Shown here: positions 9,670 to 18,712 of the stretch, piece after piece
Layout: each line of letters begins with the position of its first letter
Numbering within the stretch: position 1 is the stretch's first letter
Position numbers and translations under genes: made by a program
Notes under the pieces: generated by a model
What the model saw: only the letters and a program-made list of their open reading frames with translations
Databases searched by the model: none
Told to the model about the DNA's origin: nothing
DNA from: Eubacterium sp. UBA3279
GTDB taxonomy: Bacteria > Bacillota > Clostridia > Lachnospirales > Lachnospiraceae
Length of the DNA: 64,000 bases
NCBI GenBank assembly: GCA_002361775.1
Contig: DETV01000006.1
Coordinates: forward strand, 1-64,000
Reading direction: 5' to 3'

Positions 9670-10739
9670 ACAATCGTTCCTCCTCCAAGTACATGGTCTT
9701 GCTGGTATAGTACAAGAGCCTGTCCCGGTGTTACTGCCCGAACCGGTTCATCAAATCTGCATTCCAACAGATCGTCTCCGATTCTTTTCACCAGGCAAGT
9801 TCCTCCTTTATGATTATAACGGATTTTTCCAAAAGCTTCCACCTCTTTTGTAATATCTTCTACCGCCATGAAATTTAAATGGGAAGCGCGAACCGTATGA
9901 GTAAACAATTCTTCATTACTTCCCAGAACAACTTCATTTGTCTGAGGGCGGATTTCCTGCACAAAAGCGGGATGTCCCAAAGAAATATTCAGACCTTTTC
10001 TCTGACCGATGGTATAGTGGATGATTCCTTTATGACGTCCCAGAACCTTTCCTTCGGTATCTACAAAATTCCCTTCCTGAATCTCTCCCATACCGGACTC
10101 TCGAATATATTTTCCATAATCTTTATCTGGTATAAAGCAAATCTCCTGAGAATCTTTTTTGTGAGCTACGGGAAGACCGATCTGTTCGGCCATCTGACGG
10201 ATTTCATCTTTTGTATATGCGCCCACCGGCATCAGTGTGTGAGCCAACTGTTCCTGAGTAAGATTGTACAATGCATAAGTCTGATCCTTCGCCGCTGTCA
10301 CTGAGTTACGGATTGCATATCTGCCATTGGGAAGCTGCTCAACTCTGGCATAATGTCCTGTGGCAATATAATCCGCTCCAATCGCAAGACTTCTCTGAAG
10401 AAGAGCTTCCCATTTTACATAGCGGTTACAGGCAATACAGGGATTGGGCGTTCGTCCGCACAAATACTCCCTGGTAAAATAATCCATCACATTTTCTTTA
10501 AATTCCTTCTTAAAATTCATCACATAATAAGGAATATCCAATATCTGAGCCACCCGGCGGGCGTCATCCACGGCAGAAAGACCGCAGCAGCCTCCATTTT
10601 CTTCCTGCACGGTCTCTTCTTCATCCTGCCAGATCTGCATGGTCACTCCTATGACCTCATAACCTTCCTGTTTCAGCAGCCAGGCTGCCACAGAGGAATC
10701 CACTCCTCCGGACAGCCCTACAATTACTTTTTTCTTCAT
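9666..10739 (-). CDS. mnmA: tRNA-specific 2-thiouridylase
   Basis: Thiolates the wobble uridine (s2U34) of tRNA-Lys, -Glu and -Gln using sulfur from the cysteine desulfurase encoded in the same operon. The PP-loop motif GLSGGVDSS is at the N-terminus. The two catalytic cysteines are in PNPCIACNR and SQEICFIP. The ATG at 10739 shares a base with the nifU TGA; a TTG one codon earlier also exists. Length 357 residues is normal. NifS-MnmA linkage is common in Firmicutes and suits direct sulfur relay. Confidence 0.96.
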   Translation of the reverse strand: MKKKVIVGLSGGVDSSVAAWLLKQEGYEVIGVTMQIWQDEEETVQEENGGCCGLSAVDDARRVAQILDIPYYVMNFKKEFKENVMDYFTREYLCGRTPNPCIACNRYVKWEALLQRSLAIGADYIATGHYARVEQLPNGRYAIRNSVTAAKDQTYALYNLTQEQLAHTLMPVGAYTKDEIRQMAEQIGLPVAHKKDSQEICFIPDKDYGKYIRESGMGEIQEGNFVDTEGKVLGRHKGIIHYTIGQRKGLNISLGHPAFVQEIRPQTNEVVLGSNEELFTHTVRASHLNFMAVEDITKEVEAFGKIRYNHKGGTCLVKRIGDDLLECRFDEPVRAVTPGQALVLYQQDHVLGGGTIV

Positions 10740-11182
10740 CAATACTCTTCCTCTTCTTCCTCTTCACCTTCGTGAATATCGGATTTTGGTCTGGTAAGTC
10801 CTTCGATCTTAATGCCATTTTTCTCTGCATAATCCCACAAAGCCGCATGAATCGCTTCTTCCGCCAGCAAAGAACAGTGAACTTTTACCGGAGGCAGTCC
10901 ATCCAGAGCTTCCATTACCGCCTTATTGGTAACCTGCAGCGCCTCCTGAATGGTTTTTCCTTTTACCAGTTCTGTTGCCATACTACTGGTGGCTACCGCA
11001 GCGCCGCAGCCAAAGGTTTTGAATTTGCAGTCGCGGATAATACCCTCATCATCCACATCCAGATAAATTCTCATAATATCTCCGCATTTTGCATTTCCCA
11101 CAGTTCCCACACCGCTGGCGTTCTCGATTTCTCCTACATTTCTTGGGTTCTGAAAATGATCCATTACTTTATCGCTGTACAT
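10739..11182 (-). CDS. nifU: Fe-S cluster scaffold, NifU/IscU type
   Basis: Scaffold on which iron-sulfur clusters are assembled from sulfur delivered by NifS. Three conserved cysteines are visible: GNAKCGD, FKTFGCGAA and VHCSLL. The ATG at 11182 (MYSDKVMDHF) lies seven bases after GGAGG; the frame extends upstream but lacks a site there. The C-terminus carries an acidic tail of about eight Glu residues. The stop overlaps mnmA. It sits between nifS and mnmA in one operon controlled by an Rrf2 regulator. Confidence 0.94.
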   Translation of the reverse strand: MYSDKVMDHFQNPRNVGEIENASGVGTVGNAKCGDIMRIYLDVDDEGIIRDCKFKTFGCGAAVATSSMATELVKGKTIQEALQVTNKAVMEALDGLPPVKVHCSLLAEEAIHAALWDYAEKNGIKIEGLTRPKSDIHEGEEEEEEEY

Positions 11183-11220
11183 TCTTTTTCCTCCATTTAT
11201 CATTAATACTGGTATTTATG

Positions 11221-12408
11221 TTACTGATTTTTCTGTTTTCTCACAAAATCTTCATATAAGGGAGACATATTTCTAAGTCTCTCCACAATTCCTTTGATCT
11301 TTTCCACCACAAAATCCACGTCTTCTTTTGTAGTTTCCTCACCGATAGTTAATCTGAGAGAACCATGGGCGATCTCATGCGGCAATCCGATAGCCAGAAG
11401 CACATGGGAAGGATCCAGAGAGCCTGATGTGCAGGCAGAACCACTGGAAGCGCAGATTCCTTCCATATCCAGCATGATCAGCAGGGACTCGCCCTCGATA
11501 AACCGGAAACTGAAGTTTACGTTGTTCGGAAGACGAAGAACCGGATGACCGTTTAATCGACAGTAGGGAACTTCTTTCTTGATCTTTTCGATCATATAAT
11601 CCCGAACCTCCCGCTCTCCGGCTGTTCTTTCTTTCATTGTTGTCATGGCAAGTTCTGCCGCTTTTCCATATCCTACGATTCCGGGAACGTTCTCCGTACC
11701 AGCTCTTCTTTTTCTCTCCTGGGCGCCGCCATGGATGAAGGAACGAAGTTTCAGTCCTTTTCGGATATACAGACATCCGATTCCCTTCGGTCCGTTGATC
11801 TTATGAGCGCTGGAGCTTAACATATCAATATGACATTCATCCACATCCAGAGGAATCTGACCAAAAGCCTGAACCGCATCTGTATGAAATAAAATCCCAT
11901 GTTCTTTTGCGATCATACCGATTTCTTTAATCGGCATCAAAGAACCAATCTCATTGTTCGCAGCCATAACTGAAATCAGGATAGTCTCCGGTGTGATAGC
12001 TCTTTCCAGATCCTCCAGACGGATAATTCCATTTTCATCCACATCCAGATAGGTCACTTTTGCACCCTGTTTTTCCAGCCACTGGCAGGTATGAAGCACC
12101 GCATGATGTTCTACCTTTGTGGTAATAATATGATTACCTTTCTCCTTATACGCTTCATAAGTCTCTTTGATGGCCCAGTTATCCGCTTCGGAACCGCCCG
12201 CTGTAAAATAAATCTCATTGGGTTTTGCTCCAATTACCTGAGATATTTTCTCACGAGCTTCATTTATGGCTTTTTTGCTGGCTCCTGCCAGTTCATACAC
12301 ACTGGAAGGATTACCATAGTATTCGCTGAAATAGGGGAGCATAGCCTCCACTACTTCCGGCGCAGTTCTTGTTGTTGCCGCATTGTCCATATAAATTACT
12401 TTCTTCAT
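11221..12408 (-). CDS. nifS: Cysteine desulfurase
   Basis: PLP-dependent enzyme that removes sulfur from cysteine for Fe-S clusters and tRNA thiolation. The PLP lysine lies in SSAHKINGPKG at about residue 205; the persulfide Cys lies in SSGSACTSGS at about residue 330. At 395 residues it is full length. GGAGG precedes the ATG. It follows the Rrf2 regulator by about 70 bases and precedes nifU by 38, so both its sulfur acceptors (NifU and MnmA) are co-expressed. Confidence 0.96.
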   Translation of the reverse strand: MKKVIYMDNAATTRTAPEVVEAMLPYFSEYYGNPSSVYELAGASKKAINEAREKISQVIGAKPNEIYFTAGGSEADNWAIKETYEAYKEKGNHIITTKVEHHAVLHTCQWLEKQGAKVTYLDVDENGIIRLEDLERAITPETILISVMAANNEIGSLMPIKEIGMIAKEHGILFHTDAVQAFGQIPLDVDECHIDMLSSSAHKINGPKGIGCLYIRKGLKLRSFIHGGAQERKRRAGTENVPGIVGYGKAAELAMTTMKERTAGEREVRDYMIEKIKKEVPYCRLNGHPVLRLPNNVNFSFRFIEGESLLIMLDMEGICASSGSACTSGSLDPSHVLLAIGLPHEIAHGSLRLTIGEETTKEDVDFVVEKIKGIVERLRNMSPLYEDFVRKQKNQ

Positions 12409-12479
12409 TATTCTGCTGCCTCCTGTCTAAACAGCCCGAAAGCTGTACCTGTCCCGTTTCTTTTGCCAGACAGGCTTTT

Positions 12480-12914
12480 TTATTCTTTCCCTTTTTCTAT
12501 TTCTTTACTTTTTCCCACCAGTTGATCCAGATACATGGTATCCACCGCATTGGTAATGCTGGCATTAATCCTCTGCCACACGTAGCGGGAAACACACAGA
12601 TCAGCTTTTTCACAGCCCCCTTCACCCTCCTGGGCGCCACAGGTTACTGCTCTTAAGTCTCCTTCCAGAGCCCGCAGGATATCTCCCACCGAAATATCTC
12701 CCGTTTCTTTTGCCAGTCGGTATCCTCCGCCGGCTCCCCGGGTACTGGTCACCAGTCCGGCTTTTTTCAGTTTTGCCATTAATTGTTCCAGATACCTTTC
12801 AGAAATATTCTGACGGACTGCAATACTTTGAATCGATACGGGTTCTGTTTCACTATATATCGCCAGGTCGATCATGGCCCGCAGGCCATATCTGCCTTTT
12901 GTAGATAATTTCAT
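12480..12914 (-). CDS. Rrf2/IscR-type transcriptional regulator
   Basis: A winged-helix regulator of 144 residues beginning MKLSTKGRYGLRAM, the hallmark of the Rrf2 family. Three cysteines (VTCGAQ, GGCEKA, DLCVSR) form the CxnCxxxxxC set that binds an Fe-S cluster in IscR-like members. It heads the nifS-nifU-mnmA operon and should sense Fe-S status and repress its own operon when loaded. A perfect 7-3-7 palindrome lies just downstream of its promoter (see separate entry). Confidence 0.93.
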   Translation of the reverse strand: MKLSTKGRYGLRAMIDLAIYSETEPVSIQSIAVRQNISERYLEQLMAKLKKAGLVTSTRGAGGGYRLAKETGDISVGDILRALEGDLRAVTCGAQEGEGGCEKADLCVSRYVWQRINASITNAVDTMYLDQLVGKSKEIEKGKE

Positions 12915-12941
12915 GGTGTTCCTCCCTTCAGGGAAGTATTT

Positions 12942-12958
12942 CCTAGTAATCTACTAGG
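12942..12958. promoter_or_regulatory. Putative Rrf2 operator palindrome
   Basis: CCTAGTA-ATC-TACTAGG is a perfect inverted repeat in the leader between the -10 box and the regulator's start codon. The position and symmetry suit autorepression by the Rrf2 protein. No biochemical evidence; inference from location. Confidence 0.6.
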
Positions 12959-12968
12959 ATTTGATAGT

Positions 12969-12997
12969 AGAATAGCATTCTTCTTCTGTTCTGTCAA
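12969..12997 (-). promoter_or_regulatory. Sigma-A promoter of the Rrf2-nifS-nifU-mnmA operon
   Basis: On the minus strand a perfect TTGACA, a 17-base spacer and TATTCT. The palindromic operator begins about ten bases after the -10, so a bound repressor would block initiation. Confidence 0.75.
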
Positions 12998-13046
12998 GAA
13001 TGTTTTTCTCATATATTATCAAAAAGAATGAAAAGAGTTATTTTTT

Positions 13047-14573
13047 ATGTCTTCTTTCAAAAAACACCCTCTGATCACCGGAACCATCATCCTTACCCTT
13101 ACCGGAATGGTCACTCGCGTCATGGGCTTTTTCTATAGGATATTCCTCTCTCATACGATTGGTGCAGAAGGGCTGGGAATCTACCAATTGATTTTTCCTG
13201 TCTATGCTCTTTGTTTCGCCCTTTCCACATCAGGTATCCAGACAGGAATTTCCCGGTGCGCCGCCGCTTCCTTTGCGCAGAAAAATCCCGGACGGGCAAG
13301 AGTGTACTTTTCTTCCGGTTTTTTTCTTTCTCTTTTTCTTTCTGCAGGAGTGTCACTTTTTCTCCATCGCTATGCAGATACCATTTCTTCTCTGCTTCTG
13401 GAAGAACCGCGATGCGCTCCCCTTTTACGCCTTATTTCCTGGAGCATTCCCCTGGGAGCCATTCATTCCTGTATCAGCGCCTGGTATTTTGCTCAAAAAA
13501 AGACGAAAATACCTTCCTTTTCCCAACTGGCAGAACAACTGGCCAGAATTTCTGCTTCTTTTATTATATATCTGATTTTCACAGAAAAAGGAATCAAACC
13601 TACTCCTCTTCTGGCTGCCGCCGGTCTCCTTGCGGGAGAACTGGTTTCTTCTCTTTTTTCCTCCCTTTGCATCCTGTTTGATTTTCAGTCCTCACCATCG
13701 AAAAAAGAGAAAACTCCCTCCATCTCTTTCCGCCTTGGCTGTACAGGGAAGCTTCTGACCCTCTCTCTTCCTCTCACCGCCAACCGGGTACTTCTGACCC
13801 TTTTGCAGAGCGCAGAAGCAGTTCTGATTCCCGCCAGCCTGAAAGCATACGGACTTTCTTCTTCGCAGGCGCTTAGCATCTATGGAATCCTTACCGGAAT
13901 GGCTCTTCCCTTTATTTTGTTTCCCTCTGCCATAACCAATTCTCTTTCCACCATGCTGCTTCCGGTTATTGCAGGAGAACAGGCGCAGGGAAACAGGGAA
14001 AAAATTATTTCCTCCACTGAAAAAACCATCAAATACTGTCTTCTTCTGGGTATTTTTGCAGGAGGTGTTTTTTTCTTTTTCGGCGATACTCTGGGAGTGA
14101 CCGTTTACAAAAATGAAGATGCAGGTACCTTTATGAGAATCCTTTCCTTTCTTTGTCCCTTCTTATATCTGACCGGAACCATGTCCAGTATATTAAACGG
14201 ACTGGGGCATACTTTTTTATGCTTTTTACAAAATGCAGTGGGATTATCCATTCGGATTCTCTTTGTAATATTCGCCGTTCCTCAGGTGGGGATACAGGGA
14301 TATCTCTGGGGACTTTTGATCAGTCAACTGATAATTACTTTTTTGAACTATACCTTTGTCCACCGGAAAGTGGCGTTCACTTTTTATCCGACAGCCTGGA
14401 TCCTCTTTCCGGTAATTCTCCTTCTGATAAGCTGCGGACTGGGGCTTGCTGCATTTTCTTTGTGCTGTCCCTATTTTCCCCCTCTGATCTGCCTGATGAT
14501 CTCCCTGGGAATCTGCGGAATTTCTTATGTTCTTTTTCTGGTACAGACAAAACAGATTCATATTTCTTCTTGA
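13047..14573 (+). CDS. SpoVB-like lipid flippase / polysaccharide exporter (MOP superfamily)
   Basis: A 508-residue polytopic membrane protein with about 12-14 hydrophobic segments throughout and the N-terminal signature GTIILTLTGMVTRVMGFFYR typical of stage V sporulation protein B and related MurJ/Wzx flippases. SpoVB is known to be needed for spore cortex formation. No strong ribosome site is seen before the ATG. It is transcribed divergently from the Rrf2 operon. The exact substrate (lipid II or another polyprenyl-linked glycan) is not deducible. Confidence 0.88.
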   Translation: MSSFKKHPLITGTIILTLTGMVTRVMGFFYRIFLSHTIGAEGLGIYQLIFPVYALCFALSTSGIQTGISRCAAASFAQKNPGRARVYFSSGFFLSLFLSAGVSLFLHRYADTISSLLLEEPRCAPLLRLISWSIPLGAIHSCISAWYFAQKKTKIPSFSQLAEQLARISASFIIYLIFTEKGIKPTPLLAAAGLLAGELVSSLFSSLCILFDFQSSPSKKEKTPSISFRLGCTGKLLTLSLPLTANRVLLTLLQSAEAVLIPASLKAYGLSSSQALSIYGILTGMALPFILFPSAITNSLSTMLLPVIAGEQAQGNREKIISSTEKTIKYCLLLGIFAGGVFFFFGDTLGVTVYKNEDAGTFMRILSFLCPFLYLTGTMSSILNGLGHTFLCFLQNAVGLSIRILFVIFAVPQVGIQGYLWGLLISQLIITFLNYTFVHRKVAFTFYPTAWILFPVILLLISCGLGLAAFSLCCPYFPPLICLMISLGICGISYVLFLVQTKQIHISS

Positions 14574-14654
14574 TTTTTTCACTATAATGCTTTATCATAC
14601 GAAACAGAAACTTTTATATTGTAGTATGGAAAAGACAAATGAGGAGAATTTATT

Positions 14655-15689
14655 ATGAGTTTTGAATTTTTAAAAAAATTGCCCACTCCCGTGGAAATCA
14701 AGGCAGACTATCCGGTAACTCAGAAAGTAGCCGAAATAAAAAGACAAAGAGACGAGCAGATCCGTAAGGTATTTACCGGAGAATCTGATAAATTTCTGGT
14801 GATTATCGGTCCCTGCTCTGCAGATAATGAAGATGCTGTCTGTGAATATATCAACCGTCTTTCCCGGGTACAGGAAAAAGTGGCTGACCGTCTGATTTTA
14901 ATTCCCCGTATTTATACAAATAAGCCAAGGACCACCGGAGAAGGTTACAAGGGAATCCTTCATCAGCCAGATCCGGAGAAAAAACCTGATCTTCTTCACG
15001 GTCTGATTGCCCTTCGTAAAATGCATATGCGGGCTATTGAAGAATCCGGACTTACTGCTGCTGATGAAATGCTTTATCCGGAAAACTGGAGATATCTGGA
15101 CGATATCCTCTCTTACGTTGCCATCGGCGCCCGCTCCGTGGAAAACCAGCAGCATCGTCTGGTTGTCAGCGGCATGGACATTCCCGCCGGTATGAAAAAC
15201 CCCACCAGCGGCGATTTCACCGTTATGCTGAACTCTGTGGTTGCCGCCCAGGTAAAACAGAACTTTATCTACCGGAACTGGGAAGTGGAAACTACGGGAA
15301 ATCCTCTTGCCCACACAATCTTAAGAGGAGCGGTAAACAAACACGGAAATGCCATTCCCAATTATCACTATGAAGATCTGCAGCTCCTTCTGGAAAAATA
15401 TAACGAGAGAGATCTGGCAAATCCGGCGGTGATCGTGGACGCCAACCACTCCAACTCCAATAAACAGTATAAAGAACAGATTCGTATCACCAAAGAAGTT
15501 CTCCACAGTAGAAATGTTTCACCGGACATTAAGACGCTTGTAAAAGGAGTAATGATCGAAAGTTATCTGGAAGAAGGAAGCCAGAAAATCGGATGCAAAG
15601 ATCACATTTACGGAAAGTCCATCACCGATCCCTGTCTTGGCTGGGAAGATTCCGAACAGTTGATTTATACCATTGCAGATTTGTGTTAA
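14655..15689 (+). CDS. 3-deoxy-7-phosphoheptulonate (DAHP) synthase
   Basis: First step of the shikimate pathway: condenses phosphoenolpyruvate and erythrose-4-phosphate. At 344 residues it has the length of type I-alpha (AroF/G/H) enzymes. Motifs are IIGPCSADN, the RTTGEGYKG segment, GARSVENQ and DANHSNSNKQ. GAGGAG precedes the ATG. It is monocistronic, ending in a strong bidirectional terminator. Which aromatic amino acid gives feedback control cannot be told from the sequence. Confidence 0.95.
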   Translation: MSFEFLKKLPTPVEIKADYPVTQKVAEIKRQRDEQIRKVFTGESDKFLVIIGPCSADNEDAVCEYINRLSRVQEKVADRLILIPRIYTNKPRTTGEGYKGILHQPDPEKKPDLLHGLIALRKMHMRAIEESGLTAADEMLYPENWRYLDDILSYVAIGARSVENQQHRLVVSGMDIPAGMKNPTSGDFTVMLNSVVAAQVKQNFIYRNWEVETTGNPLAHTILRGAVNKHGNAIPNYHYEDLQLLLEKYNERDLANPAVIVDANHSNSNKQYKEQIRITKEVLHSRNVSPDIKTLVKGVMIESYLEEGSQKIGCKDHIYGKSITDPCLGWEDSEQLIYTIADLC

Positions 15690-15707
15690 AAATGATTCAC
15701 AGACCTG

Positions 15708-15757
15708 AAAATCCTGCTGATTCCCCATTTTCTTTTACGGGGAACCGGCAGGATTTT
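15708..15757. terminator. Bidirectional terminator
   Basis: AAAATCCTGC and GCAGGATTTT flank an inner TTCCCC/GGGGAA stem, giving T-runs on both strands. It serves the convergent DAHP synthase (plus) and XerD-like (minus) genes. Confidence 0.85.
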
Positions 15758-15791
15758 ATATTGCATACCTGATAAAATTTTCCTCAAATCT

Positions 15792-16679
15792 TTAGTTTCT
15801 TGGATGTGTTTTGGCATATACATCCCGAATCTTATACACATTCAAATTCATATACATCTGTGTGGTGGAAATATCTGAGTGTCCCATCATCTCCTGAACA
15901 CTTTTCAGATCTGCTCCGTTTTGTACAAGATGAGCCGCAAAGGAATGGCGCAGCGTATGGGGGGTAATATCCTTTTCAATTCCTGCGCTTCTTGCGTATA
16001 CTTTCAGGACTTTCCAAAATCCCTGCCGACTCATGGCTTTCCCGGAACAATTGGTAAAGAGCAGGGGACATTCTTCCTCATGAAGAAAACTATCTCTCAC
16101 ACCGTGAAGATAAGATTGTAATGCTTTTTTTGCCGCTGTTCCATAAGGAATAATTCTTTCTTTTTCCCCGTCCCTGCAGGTGATATATCCCACATACAGA
16201 TTCACATCGGAAAGCTCCAGACGAATCAGTTCACTTACCCGGATTCCTGTGGCATATAAAAGTTCCAGCATGGCCTTATCCCGTATTCCCTTAGGAGTTC
16301 TGGAAGACGGCTGACGAAGAAGAAGATCCACTTCCTCTACCGTAAGAATCTCCGGCATTTTCTTTTCCACCCGGGGCGGCTTCAGATTCTCCGCCGGATC
16401 TGTGGAAATTCGGTGTTCTTTATAAAGATATTGAAAAAATGCTCTCATGGAAGCAACGCTTCTGGATACTGTAGATGCAGCAAAATGACTTCTCTCCAGA
16501 TAAAGCATATAGGAGTTTAAACTTGTCTCCGTAATCTGTGTAATATCACTGATTTTTTGCTCCCCCGTAAAATACTGCATCATTTTCTTCAAATCACGCT
16601 CGTAGGACATCTCAGTATTACCAGACGTTCTTTTCGTATTATGTAAATAAAATATGAAATTTTGTACTTCCTTTTCCAT
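15792..16679 (-). CDS. xerD: XerD-like tyrosine recombinase
   Basis: Site-specific recombinase of 295 residues, the length of chromosomal XerC/XerD that resolve chromosome dimers at dif. The N-terminal SAM-like domain is followed by a catalytic domain with Arg in GIRVSELIRL, HTLRHSFAAHL (His and Arg), GHSDISTTQMYMN (second His and the nucleophilic Tyr). The ATG at 16679 follows GAGGA; an ATG at 16703 is also open. A good sigma-A promoter lies upstream. No mobile-element genes are adjacent, so a housekeeping role is more likely than an integrase. Confidence 0.88.
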   Translation of the reverse strand: MEKEVQNFIFYLHNTKRTSGNTEMSYERDLKKMMQYFTGEQKISDITQITETSLNSYMLYLERSHFAASTVSRSVASMRAFFQYLYKEHRISTDPAENLKPPRVEKKMPEILTVEEVDLLLRQPSSRTPKGIRDKAMLELLYATGIRVSELIRLELSDVNLYVGYITCRDGEKERIIPYGTAAKKALQSYLHGVRDSFLHEEECPLLFTNCSGKAMSRQGFWKVLKVYARSAGIEKDITPHTLRHSFAAHLVQNGADLKSVQEMMGHSDISTTQMYMNLNVYKIRDVYAKTHPRN

Positions 16680-16802
16680 ACTAAGTTCTGTCCTCATTAC
16701 CATTGTATTTCTGTAAATAATTTACCTTTCTGACGGTTTTCAATACTCGCATATTCCTCTCCGTTTTCAGCAAACAAAGGGGGTACGCCTGAGATAAATT
16801 TA

Positions 16803-16831
16803 ATTATAATCAGATTCTCCCCGAAAATCAA
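16803..16831 (-). promoter_or_regulatory. Sigma-A promoter of the XerD-like gene
   Basis: On the minus strand TTGATT, a 17-base spacer and a perfect TATAAT, about 120 bases before the start codon. Otherwise nothing recognisable was seen in 16704-16948. Confidence 0.65.
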
Positions 16832-16948
16832 ATGCTATTTTCCCTGTTTTTTCCCGGTTTCCTCCTTTTTCCGGAAAAGTACAAGATATCGACAGACTTC
16901 TATCTTATGTCTACCATATGTAGTAATTTTTTAAATATTAATTTTTTG

Positions 16949-17533
16949 TTACATTTTCCCCGCCATCCAGGAAAGAAATATAGGATTTACATAGGTTTCC
17001 AGAAAAACCCCTCCCATGGCTCCCAAAAGGCATAACAATGTAATTCCCATGTATTCTTTTCTCATCTCTCCCGGCTTTCTCCAGATTCTTCCATTCTTTC
17101 GATACACCTCCACTCCCAGAATGAAAAAAGAGGGAACATAACAAATTCCCTGGGGAAGATTTGCTCCCAGAAAAAAAAGAAATCCTTTCATTCCCAATTG
17201 AAGCACTCCCATACTTGCGCCGGCTCCTGCCAGAAATCCCATAAGCCCCATCATACCCACTGTGCTGATTCTTGCTATGCTGGTGAAACCTGCCAGTATC
17301 AGAAACAGATAGCCCCTCATTCGCTGTTCTAAAAGATAATAAAAGTAAGATCGGGTCACAATTTTCTCTTCCTGCAGCCGGTTAAGCAGATATATTCCCA
17401 GTACGTCTGCCTCCTGCCCCCGGTAAGGATAGGACAAATTACCAAAAAGTATTCCCAACACCATACCTGCCAGGAAACACCCTGCCAGCATTGCCCCTGT
17501 GTTCCCCGTTTCCCTGTTCCAGAATTTTCCCAT
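16949..17533 (-). CDS. spoIIM: Stage II sporulation protein M
   Basis: SpoIIM is a membrane protein of the DMP complex that remodels septal peptidoglycan during forespore engulfment. This 194-residue protein has an N-terminal membrane helix (AMLAGCFLAGMVLGILFG), then further helices, consistent with the family's five-helix topology. The ATG at 17533 follows GAGGGAG; the frame extends upstream without a site. The gene is minus strand, as is the XerD-like gene downstream of it (245 bases apart). Supports a spore-forming host. Confidence 0.88.
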   Translation of the reverse strand: MGKFWNRETGNTGAMLAGCFLAGMVLGILFGNLSYPYRGQEADVLGIYLLNRLQEEKIVTRSYFYYLLEQRMRGYLFLILAGFTSIARISTVGMMGLMGFLAGAGASMGVLQLGMKGFLFFLGANLPQGICYVPSFFILGVEVYRKNGRIWRKPGEMRKEYMGITLLCLLGAMGGVFLETYVNPIFLSWMAGKM

Positions 17534-17692
17534 TTTGTCTCCCTCGATTCTATCTTTTTCTTTTATCAACAGCCGCTGTGTACTGCAGTCACCAACATCT
17601 TATGCGACAATTTCCATTTACAGAAGTTTTCTTTTTCTTTATAATCGTTCTTAGAGCAAATCCTAACACGTTGCACACAGGAGGTACTTTCA

Positions 17693-18622
17693 ATGCAGAA
17701 ACAGGAAAAACAATCTCTGAGAGAAGGCCGCGCCCACGGTACCAGCCTTTTTCCCTGCGCTTATTATCTGGCTCTGGGAAATTCTGTACGTCTTCGGGTC
17801 AAACATCACTGGCACGAAGAACTGGAGATTATCTATCTGAAAAGCGGAAAATTTAAGGTGAGTGTGGATACGGAATACTATGAAGTGGAACAGGAATGCT
17901 TTTTCTTTATCAATTCCGGCCAGCTTCATGATATTCATTCTCTCACCCAGGACTTTGAAGAACAGGCCATCGTCTTTGACCCTCAGATGCTGCGTTTCCA
18001 AAATTACGATTCCATAGAGGAATATATTCTTCAGCCTCTGGTACAGGGGACCCTCACATTCCCCCGTTTTTTAACCGTAATCCACCCTGTATTTCCTTTC
18101 TTTCGCAGCGAATACCGGCGGATTTCCCAGGCTTTTTGCCAAGGCCAGCAGATAACCGGTACGGGAGAACAGATTTACACCAATGATATGACGGCTCAGA
18201 TGCAGATTAAGGCTTCGCTTCTCCAGCTTCTGGCTCTCCTGTTGGATCAGGAACTGATGTGCCGTACCCTGAAATCGGAAAACCAACGGATAGAATCTGT
18301 CAAAACCGTTCTGACCTACATCAATCTCCACTATCAGGAAAAATTATATATCCATGATCTGTCTGCTCTCGTAAGCATGAATGAACAATATTTCTGTCGT
18401 TTCTTTAAAAAAGCCATTGGAAAATCTCCCATTGACTATATCAATGATTTTCGTCTGACTAAAGTAATGAAGCTTCTGGAAACCACCGAACTGCCGATCA
18501 CCCACATCAGTCTGGAATGCGGATTCAACAATATGGGGAATTTTCAGCGGCTTTTCAAGAGAAAAACGGGAACCACTCCATTGCAATACAGAAAAAACTG
18601 CCTCAGCAAAAAGTCAAAATAA
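17693..18622 (+). CDS. AraC-family transcriptional regulator
   Basis: A 309-residue regulator with an N-terminal cupin sensor domain (KHHWHEELEIIYLKSG) and two C-terminal AraC helix-turn-helix motifs (about residues 205-300, ending ECGFNNMGNFQRLFKRKTGTTP). GGAGG precedes the ATG. It lies 90 bases upstream of an alpha-glucosidase gene on the same strand. The glucosidase has a TATAAT at 18670-18675 with a poor -35, as expected for an activator-dependent promoter, so this protein is a candidate activator of it; this is inference. Confidence 0.92.
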   Translation: MQKQEKQSLREGRAHGTSLFPCAYYLALGNSVRLRVKHHWHEELEIIYLKSGKFKVSVDTEYYEVEQECFFFINSGQLHDIHSLTQDFEEQAIVFDPQMLRFQNYDSIEEYILQPLVQGTLTFPRFLTVIHPVFPFFRSEYRRISQAFCQGQQITGTGEQIYTNDMTAQMQIKASLLQLLALLLDQELMCRTLKSENQRIESVKTVLTYINLHYQEKLYIHDLSALVSMNEQYFCRFFKKAIGKSPIDYINDFRLTKVMKLLETTELPITHISLECGFNNMGNFQRLFKRKTGTTPLQYRKNCLSKKSK

Positions 18623-18712
18623 CGTACTTTTTTATCATATTTGCGGTAGCGTTGCCCCATTTTTATGAGTATAATCAACCTGAACATCATAACAAACAGG
18701 AGGTACACATAT

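Noticed and set aside
15792..16679. Tyrosine recombinase as an integrase of a genomic island
   Set aside because: Length and motifs fit chromosomal XerD, neighbours are housekeeping and sporulation genes, and no attachment repeats were noticed.
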